Assembly: GCA_040954595.2 (NCBI GenBank)
Contig: CM082588.2
Coordinates: 6,510,001 to 6,574,000, forward strand
Direction of reading: 5' to 3'
Origin: Balanoglossus misakiensis
Taxonomy: Eukaryota > Hemichordata
DNA length: 64,000 bases
Shown: positions 1 to 12,300 of the stretch, in pieces
Layout: each line of letters opens with the position of its first letter
Numbering within the stretch: position 1 is the stretch's first letter
Translations under genes and position numbers: made by a program
The notes under the pieces: generated by a model
Database searches by the model: none
Told to the model about the DNA's origin: nothing
Seen by the model: only the letters and a program-made list of their open reading frames with translations

Positions 1-50
1 TCATAATGTTCACAGCACTCAATCTAAAATAAGCAGCATCTCAATCTCAC

Positions 51-3000
51 CTTGTTCAGTTTCCAATGTTACATCTTCTCCCAGTTGAAGACTCTTAGCC
101 ATTTTCAGTTGCTGCTCATTATCAGATTGCTCATCATGGTTTTTTGATAATTTTGACTTGAGTTCAGCAATTATTTGTTCTTTCTGATCAAGTTTGGACT
201 TCAACTCTTGGATGTGTCTGGGGTCTGATTCTTCCAATCTTTGCTTGAGGGAAATGACGTCCTGAAGTTGTGTGAAAGCTACTTTTTCAGTTTTTTCAAG
301 TTTCTGCTCACAATCATTGTACTGCTCTTCTAAGAGGGACTTTTCCTGAATGGCTTCTTTCAACTGATTGTCTAAAACCATCTTCTCTGTCTGCAGTTTA
401 GTGTTATCAGTCAGCTTATCAGAGAGCTCTGACAATTTTGTCTTGAGTTCAATTATGGTTTGTTCTTTTTGCTCAAGTTTAGATTCCAACTCTTGGATGT
501 TTCTAGGGTCTGATTCTTTCAATCTTTGCTTGAGGGAAATGACGTCCTGAAGTTGTGTGAAAGCTACTTTTTCAGTTTTTTCAAGTTTCTGCACACAATC
601 TTTATACTGCTTTTCTAAGATGGACTTTTCCTGATTTGCTTCTTTCAACTGATTTTCTAGGATCATCTTTTCTGTCCGAAGTTTGAACCTTTCTGCCAAG
701 GTCTTATCCAACTGCTGTTTTAGAGATTTCCTATCTGATACTATGGATGGCATTTCTTTGAACTGTTTTGGACTAACTTCAAAGGGCAGTAAGCTTTGTG
801 CTTGTGAGCTGACAGATACAGCTGGTGTGGAAAGCACTGGCTTGCCATGTTGCATGATTTTTTCTTCCAAGTCTGAAATAAAATAGATGTAATATAATTA
901 TTTAAATGTTGATTTACATTTTGCAACCTGTAAATGTGAGTAAGATACCAGGTACTTGCAAGTTAATATTAATTAAATTTTACCAAATTATTTAGACCCA
1001 AAAAGTTTCATCATTCTTAAATTCTTCGGTCGAATCTTCTAAGTGTGTAGTATACTTGACATGATATTTGTGACTTTGTGTTGGCGGTAATGTACTAAAG
1101 AGTTATATGCACCATTTAACCCTTTCACCACCATGGTTCAGTCCAAACCTATTATTTTCTATGGTTAGGTAGGGAACTGGGGTGAATATTAGGTATGTAT
1201 TACCTATGTTACTGAAATCGGTCCTTTCTGTGTCGGTCATGTGATACCGCCTAACACCCAGTAACTCTAAGATTTGAGGTCTGTGAGATAAGATACGGTG
1301 AACTTTCTCTGTCTTCATCCCTGATAGTTGTATGATGTCACACTCTCTTCCTGGATGTCTTTTACACTGCTCACTGGCGAATACCAGAGGTGCATATGTG
1401 TCTGCTGACTTCTGGAATTCACTTGCTGGATCACTCACAAGAAACAGCTTGGATAATGTTCCACCTTCAAGACATAAACAATTCCGTTTTATATAATATC
1501 TTCGAATTTTATTTCTTTTGTATAAAAAAACAACTTAAAAATGAATGTATGCCTCTAGCTGTGTTGAAATAGTTCCTACATAAAATGGCACCTTTGCTCA
1601 TGGTGCAAATCACAGTAGGCTGAGAAACTTCAAATAATGACAACATGAACTCATCAGTTATGTCTTAATTAAGACAATCAAACCCATTATCTTGTACTCA
1701 CCTTGTGTTAGGGCAGTCTGGACATGATCAGAACGAATTTCCATCTCTGCATCTTGATAGGCCAGACATGTTCTGTGAAACTTAATCGGACATGTAATAT
1801 GGTGGGTTAAGAATATGTTTGGTAGAGTAACAATTGTGACAATTTATTTATCATAGTGGTATACCCGGTAATATAAATGTATATCATGACATTGCAGTCT
1901 TCCATAACTATATTTATTGGTTATCTACATATACTGGTGGATGCCCAAGCAATCTGTCATGAAAAGCACCTTCATCTTACAATATACAGTACTCCCCAGT
2001 CTGTTCAGAAATGATGTTAAATATCATAAAAAGACACAATAATTTTCACTTATTTGTGTGTTGAAAGCAGTAAAGATACACATTTTGTCATTAATTTGAT
2101 GCCCGTATTTTAAAATAATGAAACGTGAACATTTAAAATAATCATTACTGTGTTGTCGTTTGTTTAACATATTTTATCATTTAACAAATCAAAATATACA
2201 AGTACCTCATCCAGTATTTCATCAACACCAAATTCCTCTTCTACTCTATAATCATATATTTCCACTGGACCTATTCCCCCACCATCTCCTGAAAGACAAT
2301 AAATGGAAGACATGTAGTGTGATGCAGTCTGGGTTTTTTTTTGAAGAAATTAGATTTTATAAGCATTAAAACTTTAGTACTAACAATACAATCTTATAAT
2401 TGATGGAAAATATTCTCTGATTTGTTCAATAATCGACAAATTATATTAAGAACTGCAGACTTACTGTTCAGAAAGAGTAGCTCAAGTTCTTCAAATCTTG
2501 CCTGATCATATGTTGCAGTTAACTGTAGTGGTATTCCAGCTGTGTTGGCCTTCCTCATTTCATCTGTTATCAAGATTGGTTCAAACGCTTCAGGTAGACT
2601 TCCCGATTGACAGGTTGCCCGCAATTTAAAGAGATTGAAAAGTACAGGCGTGTTGACTGTGATTTGCAGCGATCCCTCCTTCAGATTGGTTACGGCTACC
2701 TCACCCAGAACCTCCTTGCTGGTTTCTTTTACTTTCTTGATGTCATCACTGTTGGTTACCACCTCAGCTGCTCTTCTCTTCAACCCTCGTTTGCATTCGT
2801 CCCAAGATGCAGAAGCCGCCTGCTGCATTGCCTCGTTCAGTGCTTCGTCTTGTAGATGCTGCTGATAGGCATTTGCGTCCAGTTCAAGACGAAAGGAAAT
2901 GGTTGTGTCACCATGGCCTTCTGTGTTTTGCAGTGGCTCTGCTGTCATACTTGATTCTATTTCCTCCCCATGAATCTTCTCTGTTTGCTTGTCGTTGTCA

Positions 3001-5099
3001 TTATTGGTTACTGCCTCATTTGTGTGTTCCTGGTGTTCTTTCTTCTCTGGTGACAACAGACTAGCAAATTTAGCGTAGCTCTTATTCACATCCTCACTCT
3101 CTTTGAAAGCATTCTTCAGTTCCGTAGCTTGGAAAAAGGCACGCCTGATGTTACTGACAATGTACATTATCCTCTCTACATTTCCATCGATGGTGTTAGG
3201 CAATGAGAAAGTTTCTGCAAACTTTGGAAAATATTTGCTGAGAAACTGACCAAGTTCAGAATCTTCATCAGGTAAGGTTGGTATTCCAATGGCCACAGAT
3301 TCTAACCCAATAAAACCATATTTCTTGTAGAAGGATGCAGGAAGACAAATGTGAGACTGAAGCAGTGATGTTTGCAGACTATTTTCTGTGTAATATAAGT
3401 TGAGATATGTCTTCACATGATCACTCTTCATTTTGGCTGTAAGGCCCTTCAACTCAGTTTGACGGATTTCTGGTGAAGCTCCCAGTATTCGCCATTCAGG
3501 AGGTCTGTGGCCAACTGTTTTCCGTCTATTTGCTACTTTCCCAATGGAAGCAGCTAGCATCTCGCATCTGTTCAAGGCTTCTGGTGTATCAAACTGTCCA
3601 TATGTCAGTATGCGGTGGATTTTCACTTCATCTGGTAATGTTGGATCTTTGTCAAAGAAGACTTTTCCGGGTCTTGGAAGGATCTCCATGTGAGGGATAC
3701 TGGATAGTTTCTTTCCATTAATTTCTGCCCTGTATTCATTAGTGAAATGCTCATACATTTTTGGACCAATTGACAATATGACGTCAGCTTCACTTGCCAT
3801 CTTCAGCATCATCTCTCTGAGGTTCCCGTCTGGAAATTCCAACAGACAGTTATCATCTTCATAGGCATGGTTAATCATAACAAGTTTAGCAGCTGGAAAC
3901 AACTTTGCTCTGATGTCTATAGCAGCGAATCCGGTCTTTGGAGCGTAACCAACAACATACTGGATGTTTTCTAACTTTCTTAGATCAGGAAAGTAGCTTT
4001 CATGATTCAACAACCATTTTACATCTGGCTGATCAGTGATGTCTTTTGGTTGTGCTGGAATCAATGTGACATCACATCTGGCAGCATCTGTCTTCTGGTC
4101 ATCACTGGCTTTGACACCAACAAAGGTGGAGTAGGCTTTAACAGTTTTTCCTTCTTTGACTTTTCTTGCACAGAAATCTTGTACGAGAGTTCTGTGAAAC
4201 CCATTCAAGTCACAGTCTTCTTTGTTCCATTCTTCGTTTACAAATAATACTCCAGGAGGATCAGGAAGATGGAGTTGATGAAGTTTGGCTTCGGGGAAGA
4301 GACTCTCGTGGATTGCTGAAGCTGCATTCTTTGTTTTGGGAGAACACCCAACAACGTGCTGTATGTTTTGAAGCTCCTTCAGATCTGGATAGTAGATACC
4401 ATGGTTAACAAGCCAGTTTACTCCAGGGGCGTCTTCACGGGGATCCGACCACTTGATTCTTGTTGCTGGGATCAGATTAACACCAGCACGCTTTGCATCT
4501 TTCTTCTGTTCTTCACTCACTTCAACCTCAAGGGTAGTACAGTAGAATTCAGAAACTTTATCTGACTTCAGTGTGTTCTCACGGAATTCAGTTACAAGCT
4601 TGTGCGTGGGTGGTGTCGTCTGATCTTCGGAGTCTGTCTGCCAGGCTGTCGTTACCATTAATGCTGCCGCAGGTGGTGGATCAGGAAGATCGAGTTTATG
4701 AAGTTTGGCATCAGGGAAGAGACTTTCATGAATTGCAGCTGCTGCGTTGTGTGTCTGTGGAGAATATCCGACCACATGTTTGATGTTTTTCAGATCCTTC
4801 AGCCGCGGAAAGTAGACCAAATGGTTAAAAAGCCAGTGTTCTCCAGGTGGATCTTTCTTTGGATCCAACCACTTGTTTCGTAGAGCTGGGATCAAAGTAA
4901 CATTAACACTCCCTGCATCTTTCTTTTGTTCTTCACTCACTTTAACTTCAAGGGTAGTACAGTGGAATTCAGAAATGTTCTCAGACTTGAGTGTGTTTTC
5001 TTTAAGATGTTTGATTGTAGCTTGAGTTGGTTGGGAGCTGGTTTTTGCCTCCTTGTCCCATGATTTCAATACAACCAGTGCTACAGATGGGTCTGACAT
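51..5099 (-). CDS. GT-B-like/TRADD-N/coiled-coil protein (3' end beyond window)
   Basis: Five exons join in frame: 5099-2465, 2288-2206, 1780-1702, 1425-1204, 872-51; a donor (GTGAGA) just below 51 sends the gene off the left edge. Exon 1 (878 codons) holds three related blocks, each with a motif like HVVGYSPQT and LFPDAKLH, near residues 106-136, 246-277 and 378-410. They resemble the N-lobe Rossmann half of GT-B glycosyltransferases. Only the third is followed by a C-lobe-like part, with GFIGLESVAIGIPT near residue 600. Residues 804-878 resemble the TRADD N-terminal domain (LQITVNTPVLF, GSLPEAFEPIL, IPLQLTATYD). Exons 2-4 encode an unrecognised linker. Exon 5 is coiled coil with an internal duplication. 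Known: TRADD-N acts in death/NF-kB signalling. Inferred: a cytosolic immune adaptor or sensor, since no signal peptide is seen. Catalytic ability of the GT-B part is doubtful. Exon 3's acceptor (ATTAAG) is weak and was chosen because it keeps the frame. Confidence 0.72.
118..688 (-). repeat. In-frame 285-bp tandem duplication inside the coiled-coil exon
   Basis: Two adjacent 95-codon units lie in the last visible exon of the TRADD-N-like gene. The same stretch, containing LEKTEKVAFTQLQDVISLKQ, recurs at an offset of exactly 285 bp (for example 236-309 and 521-594). The frame is kept and heptad spacing continues across both units. Confidence 0.85.
1116..1195 (+). repeat. Short interspersed element beginning TTAACCCTTTCACC (copy 1)
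   Basis: This copy begins TTAACCCTTTCACCACCATG and matches the segments at 13028-13120 and, reversed, 19598-19695. It sits directly beside the donor of exon 4 of the TRADD-N-like gene, inside the intron. Ends in the longest copy are inverted relative to each other (TTAACCC...GGGTTAA), so it is MITE-like. No coding capacity. Confidence 0.6.
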
Positions 5100-5147
5100 A
5101 TTGCAGTCCTACCAGGAAGAAGTATGGACAAAGGAAATAAGTGACCC

Positions 5148-5155
5148 TTTAAATA
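5148..5155 (-). promoter_or_regulatory. TATA-like element of the TRADD-N-like gene
   Basis: On the minus strand TATTTAAA lies about 50 bp upstream of the ATG at 5099. This fits a very short 5' UTR and no upstream exon. The TSS itself is inferred. Confidence 0.45.
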
Positions 5156-5159
5156 TTCA

Positions 5160-7590
5160 TGCACATGCACAGATCAGCAGCCCTTGAACTGTTGAGTGTG
5201 TATTTGGTTCTTTCCTTCTTGTAGCAGTACAGAGACAAGTGATTATTTTGAGATGTTTGAACATTATTAACATAGATCTACAAGTTTTGAACAGCGAAAT
5301 CTGCAGACCTGGAGGCCAAATTGTAAAAACAATTCTGGTTGTATATAGTTTTGGAACAGTTTACCAATAGACCTGAAAAGTCTAAGCAGCTGTTCATGAA
5401 AACCTTTTCGCTAAAATTAAAGAAAAAACTAAATTTTATTTGTAGGGCTTCAAAATAGTGCATTCTGGTGAAAAGTCTGATTGTTGCACCATGTGACCTG
5501 ATCTCAACCATTGTACATGTATTACAGTCTTAGTGAAACAATTAGGCTAGAACACTATATTAGCCATACTCTGTATATAAGATCATTTTCAGGTATGATT
5601 GACAAATACCGGTATGAAGTTATATACTTACACGGAGAGCTCACCCTAGGTGATTTTTGGTTAGCCAATAGAAGTCATTTTACCAACTATGATGGAAGTC
5701 ATCCGTTTTCACTAAAAACAAAAACAAACAAAAACTGACTTTATAAGGCTTCAAAATAGTGCATTATGGGAGAAAAGCTCCAACTATACATTTATCTTTT
5801 GTTCCACAGTCCCTCTATAACAGGGGATTGTGGTTGTACCATGTGACCTGGTCCCAACCATTGTAGTACTGGTGTGACGCACCATTGACCTGCAATGATG
5901 ACCTTTGGATCTCAGCCTGCCCCCACACCCACTGCATGTTGGCATTTTGCATTGACTTAATCAATATAAGTGCTTTGAATCTTGAATTTGGTTACAGGAG
6001 TATATGTGGAAAAGTAGGAAAAGTCAACATGTGAAAATTGTATTAACCGGAAAGCTCATAGTGACCATTTTTAAGAATTCTTTCATTTTTCATTTCCAGA
6101 AGATAGCATATATAATAACATTCAAAGAGGTTGATAAAAACAATGTCACATTTATGATTATTGCTGATTATGTTTTGATATTTATGAATCATACACATTG
6201 GAGACTCGTTAATTCATATATTGAAAAGTGTAGTGACTTGTGGTTTTGATGCTAGTTCGTTTTGAAGGTGTGTTGTTACACGAGGAAGTCGTTGAGTTTG
6301 AGGACTGAACGGAATTTACAAGACAATAAATCGCAAATTTCAATGCGACATACCTTGCAGTGTTGTGACAGAGCGGTTGACGTCCTCGCAAGGTAGAACT
6401 TCAATCCAGAGACACCGATCTATGCATGTACATGATCCTCAAATTATACGAGGAAATTACTGTTCACCAGGAGAAAAAACAAACCAGAAAGGTGCCCGAG
6501 TGTGGCTTTGACTTGAGTACCATGGAGCTAGACAGTATATGCTTGTCTCGTGATCTGTATAAAAATACCTGTGTTGTACAGAGTCAGGCCAGAGTAGGGG
6601 AATTCTTTGTTTTGCATCCACTCAAACTGGTGAAATGTTCATGGATAAGGGATTGAAAAATAAGTACAGAAAATGTAATAGATGCATGTTTTATATATGT
6701 AAAATAAATATTCACGCAAATCAAAGCAGTACTTGACTACTTTGTCACCTTCATTCTTCATTATACACCGTAACCATGTACTATGATGTAGTAGCCATGT
6801 ATGTGATTTGAGCAAATTATGATTATTTTGTAACAGTTTTGTGACCAGCAAATGCCAGGTAGGGATGACACTCTGTCTTTGTCATAAATCTTCAAAAAAA
6901 CACACACAAACAAATAAACAAAAAATGATGTGCGTGTGGGCGCAAAACAAAAAGTTTTCTTACAGTGGCCAACACAGACTGGGCATGCGCTCAAAGTTCA
7001 ATTGCCTGTGTCCTTTTACACAACATATCAGGCATTCAGATCGCTATTCAAATCTGGCAACCTTTGAAACGAATGCACTGCAGCTTCATGAATCTAAGTT
7101 TTATATACCTTTCACTAATGTTTTTGATATTCTCAAGTGATTGGCATTTTTGTCGCCTTGACTGCTCAGCCAACGTATACATTTTTGTCAAGTTTCACTT
7201 TGAGGTTTGTTGACAGCATATGTAATGAGGTAGAGGTCAGATAGGGTCAAGCTTGAACTGTGTCACTGTTGACAAAGTAAAATTTAGATAATTTACAACT
7301 ACAAATAAGTATAATACCAACAAATATGGTATTATGGTTTATATTATGCAAGAAATCAAGTAGTACATTTTCTAGACTAGAAGGGGGCTTCTGATATTTT
7401 TTAAGAATGCAAAAAATAGCATACATACATACATACATAAATACATACATACATACATACATACATACATACATACATACATACATACATACATACATAC
7501 ATACATACATACATACATACATACATACGGTACTGTCACACACACACATGCTTGCATATACATTACATGCAACTATGGCATTTTCCTTGA
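5160..7590. other. Intergenic region between two minus-strand genes
   Basis: This holds the upstream flank of the TRADD-N-like gene and the region beyond the CEP126 3' UTR. Two imperfect copies of a segment containing GGCTTCAAAATAGTGCATT and CCATGTGACCTG occur near 5440-5515 and 5745-5865. No exon with supporting splice sites was recognised. Confidence 0.5.
7421..7528. repeat. (ACAT)n microsatellite
   Basis: About 27 tandem ACAT units with one interruption near 7439. The long Tyr/Val/Cys/Met readings on both strands here are artefacts of the repeat. Confidence 0.97.
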
Positions 7591-7596
7591 TTTCTA

Positions 7597-9399
7597 GAGT
7601 TTATTCACGGTTATCAGACAAGAGCTGCGTGTAAGCAAAATGTGTTTAACAAGTCAAATAATAAAACACAAATATTATGTACACATCATTACAAAAGAAA
7701 TGGGGAAAAAACTATTTTCATTATATGTACAAAATCATGAGTAAATGCCTGTTTGGAATGTGACACCTATTGCAGGAACTGTAAAAGTTATTTTACAATG
7801 AAATTTAATCTTATCACTTTGAGCCTAGCTTTGTGATTTTGCTTTTGACGACTTTTATGTACAGCCAGCAATTCCTAAACAAAACCTGAAATACTTACAA
7901 TCAGTTCTATATTTACAAAGAAATGATAATTACAAAACATGTAAATGTGCAAAACAATCTCTGATACAGAGATAAGACAACAAGTAGACATAAATAAAGC
8001 AAACTTTCCATCTCAGCGACCTTTTCCATCATTCAGCCACAGAAACTGGAATTCTGGTTTTTCATTCGCAAAATAGTACTGATGCAGACTGCATGGGGGC
8101 GCTCTACCAGACAACGGTTTCACATGGATGCCATATTTGGGATGGGTTCATTTCTCGCTGTCATCTAAGATGGCGTCAGAATTAACATGGCCAAATACTA
8201 TGAAAAACAGATCATCAAATGATTTCCTCTCTAGCCATATTATCAGCTGTTACTTGTCACGACCGTTATAAAATATACAAAAAAGATCACTACAAAATAT
8301 ATATTTTTATAGAAATTTTTATGGTCGTCTTACTTGAGTGCAAATTTCTCTTATTCCAGACTTTATCTTGTGGTTAAAAAGTTGCTGGTCAACGACATAG
8401 TGTAAAGGTCTATTCTATCATCTGGTTCTTCACAAAATGTATTCCTCTTCCCCAAACTACAAGTCACCCCACATAACCCTACACACAATGTATTTCCATG
8501 TATTTACTACTTGTGTGTCAACTATAACAAAAACAAGGAGATCATTTGTATTTACAAGTCAGTATTCCTTTACAAAATAACTGGAGTGTCCTGAAATATT
8601 TTCAAACACTCAAATAATATAAGATACACTCGCTAAAAAAAATCTCAATGAGAAATACTATATATATACAAATGTACATCAATCTTTACAAAATTTTGGT
8701 GATATTACTTTCGTTTAAAATACATTGTTTGCATTTTTTTTTCATTCATTAAAAAATCTTTTTTTTCTTCTAAAACACTGGCATCCTAGAAAAAAATACA
8801 CTTTAATAGAAGCTATAATCACTCCACTGTGCAGTGTACTAAAATATTTCTGACACTTCCTTTCTCTTGGTGACCTATGATGTCACACAGACGTAGACTT
8901 TTTTCCCAGCGTTAGCAGTTCTACAAATGAAATGCATAATCAGACCACAGACAGACTATATATATGCCCAAAGAGCAGTAGCAACTTCTGAGGTGTTACA
9001 TCCTGAAATCTCACGGCCCATTTCTCATAGCCAAGGTGGACGGCAGCGATCTTCATATCATGATATACGTGTAACTACAGCCTTGCTATGCAGATGATGT
9101 CTGTAATTTGCATATGACCTTTGACCCACGGCGCATACGCCTGGTGCCCGTTCGAAGTCGTCGCACCGGTTTCCCACTTCGTATTCTTACACTGCACAGT
9201 GAAGACACCAACAATTCACCCTTGACTCCGCTGTGACGTAAATGTCCTCAGTGTCTGTAATTAACCCTACGAATGTTTTTGTTGATTGGTTCCCTCCGGT
9301 TGATCCCCGTAGATGCCGCCATGGCAACACCGTTTCGGTCGACGCCCGCTGAATGCATCCTCATAGTATACTGGATGGACAGAAGGATAGTAATTATGG
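7597..9399 (-). other. Probable long 3' UTR of the CEP126 homologue
   Basis: Minus-strand sequence after the predicted CEP126 stop is AT-rich with no long ORF. A minus-strand AATAAA lies at about 7600, which would give a UTR near 1.8 kb. A nuclear-receptor-type site TGACCTTTGACCC is at 9115-9127. The extent is inferred; no transcript evidence is available. Confidence 0.4.
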
Positions 9400-12300
9400 T
9401 TATAATGCCCCTGAAATGATGTCAGTTTTACCGGGTCTGAATGTGGTCAAGTGTACAGGAAGTCGGAAGTCAAGTGTACAGGTAAGTTCAGTAAATTATT
9501 GAAGACAACTATTTTAAACTTACCTGTGTGGGTTTGGTTGCCATGGATGAACCCTGTAAATTGGTATCTGTAACAACTGAAATGCAGCAACAGAAATGTT
9601 ATGTTCTTGTCAATTGAAAATTCATGGACATTTTTGAGGCTATCTACTTTGAGCTCCGGGGCGAATAGTATGGGCATCATGATTACATGTATATCAGTGA
9701 TAGAACATCCTGATGTAGGTATCATTGTACTGCAGGGTGTCAATAGAGCTGTGTTTGTGAGCAGACAAGATGGAAGCCATCTTAGCCGTGACTATGGCAA
9801 CTATCATAGCAACAAAGCTGTGACTATGGCAAGTATCATAGCAACAAAGCTGTGTCTATGGCAACTATCATAGCAACAAAGCTGTGACTATGGCATCGGC
9901 AGGTGTTACCGTGCCATCTTTCATGGCAGCAATAGCAATAGCAGCTCTGGCAAACAGGATGCTTAAATCTGCAGTGCTAGGTGTACATAGCTTGTTCTTA
10001 TACTTGTCAGGGTATATATAATTATGTGTAAATAGCAAAACACTATTGAATGTGCATATGTTGTCAACATGTGTTGAATTCTCTTCTGGGTGTAAGACTA
10101 CTGTTGGAATCAAACACTGAAATGTTTCATAGAAACTTTAGGGGAAACTAACAAGTGAAACTCTATTTCTTCAAAGTTGATATATTACACTGCATGTATG
10201 GGACTGAGCTGGATATTGTTTGTGATCTGTTACACTGTGACAGATATCAGAAAACCTTCGACCCTTTCTGAAAATTGCCAAAGAATGATTACCAAAAAAC
10301 TTTGAATTTACTCACTTCGAAGTCTCTCATTTAATCTGTCTAAGGACTGTAAGATTCGTTGTTCTTCCAAAGACAAGGCTGACGGTGCTATTGGGAAGAG
10401 AGAATAAAAGTGTACAAGGCTTTCAGTGGCTTGGTATGTCAAAATAACATGGTTGAAATAAGCGAACTCTGTAGGGAGATCTCTTATAACAGTTGCCTCG
10501 CTTGTTGTTGGAAAGACTGCTTTCCAATATGCAACTGTACTTATCAATGATAACGAAACACAACACTAAGTTCAAATTACAAAATTGCAATTCAGTATTT
10601 TTGTACAGATGCAACAGAATATAAAACGACTATTACAACCAGAATGCATGTAGTACTATTGACTTTTTTAGAATAAGCTCACCACCTGTACATGTGGTGC
10701 AGTTGGCTATTAAACCCAGAGAGGTATGAAAAAAATGGCAATCATATTTTCTTGTTTAAACCAGAGGCAAATATCTGCTTGCATTGTGTTCAGTTGTTAT
10801 CCATACATTTCGCATGTATTTGCCATAAATTTTGTATGTATTCATACTGATCATAATTCATTATAACAAATGAATGAAAATACACTAAAAAATTCAACCT
10901 GCATGTAGTCTATTGTTTTAGAACAACACAACATCACATCACATCACTATGTAAATAATGTGACAACACAGCACAGCATATAATAAAACATGACATCCAA
11001 CAAACAAAACAAACCACACAAACATGCATTCAGGATCAACTGCATGTAATATGTATACAGGTACATGTATTTCCCTTTCCATGCAATTAGACCATTGATG
11101 AAACTGTTGCCATGGCAGCTATAAGAATGACAAAAGAATGATCTTTACAATGTACAAATGAGCATGTACCATTGATGATGAAATTGCATAAACCGATGAA
11201 ATCTACACTTATAACTTCATAGATAATGTATATTCTGACGTTTCTAGCCTGAAACCATTTGATTGAAATCTCATTTAGTAGGTTTCTGTCCAATTATCCA
11301 TTCTGGAAATAGGAGTTTCAAATAACTAAATGATGAATTTGTGCTCTATACGAGCAGTAGACTAGTGTTTTTGTCAAACTAGCCCGAGTGCATCTGATCC
11401 ACAATTTTTTAATTTTCATTTTGATTCAGCTGTCCTGCACGCAATCAGTAATTTTGACCATTATAGTTGGCAAATGAGACAAAAGAAGTTAAATTTTCCT
11501 TAGCTACCCCCCCCCCCCCCCCACCAACAATAAGTATTGCCATGTTCTGCTGTTTTGTACTGACTACACCTCACTCATCAGAAATGCATTGTGATGTTTG
11601 CCTACATGTACATGGGTGAGACGGCAGAATGAGTCGTCTTGTGAATTCAAATGTGTTGCGGTTATTCCCACATTACAACTACATGAACATTGTACTATGA
11701 ACATGATGACAACTTGTGGTAATTTACACGTGACAGTTAAAACATTACAGTCTGAAGTTACATGTACACGTGCAGGAAAGCAGGCATGCATGCAGGATTA
11801 GAGATGGTCCTGAAATTAGGGTGGTTCCATTCGTAGTATTAGGTGTGGTTCCACAGCAGGGTGATTCCATTGCCCACATTAGGCAGGGGGGTGGTTCCAC
11901 TGCAGTATGAGAGAGGGGGGTGGTTCCAATCCATCAACACAAACACGTTCTCCAGCATGCCATGGCCAAAAAAAATCAGGCCCGGTCAATCTTACCTTTG
12001 TTTCGCAGAGAATTTGAGCCGTTTTCGGCGACAGTGGCCCTGGCTTCAGGGTGGGTTTTACCGTCATTGTTATCACCGTCGTGATTCTCACCTTTGCTAG
12101 AATACGGCTGCCCCGCGGTCGAGGCAGCCTGGTGTTGGCGCTGCAAGGCGGCTGCGATGTCGGCTTCTGTCAGCTCGGGTTGCTGCGATAGCTTCTCCGC
12201 TGTTTGGAACAGTTGTAAGCTCTCGGTCAAACCTGTGAAACAAAGTGACAAAAAATACACAATAATGAAGTGTGCATTTTGAAATTCTGTCTCTATACCT

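Noticed and set aside
1103-1203. Extension of exon 4 of the TRADD-N-like gene past 1204
   Set aside because: A donor (GTAATA) ends the exon and the following sequence is an interspersed TTAACCC element found elsewhere.
7421-7528. Possible CRISPR-like or regulated direct-repeat array
   Set aside because: Simple microsatellite without spacers in a eukaryotic genome; no CRISPR array is present anywhere in the window.
7247-7572. Tyr/Val/Cys/Met-rich open readings
   Set aside because: Translation of the (ACAT)n microsatellite.
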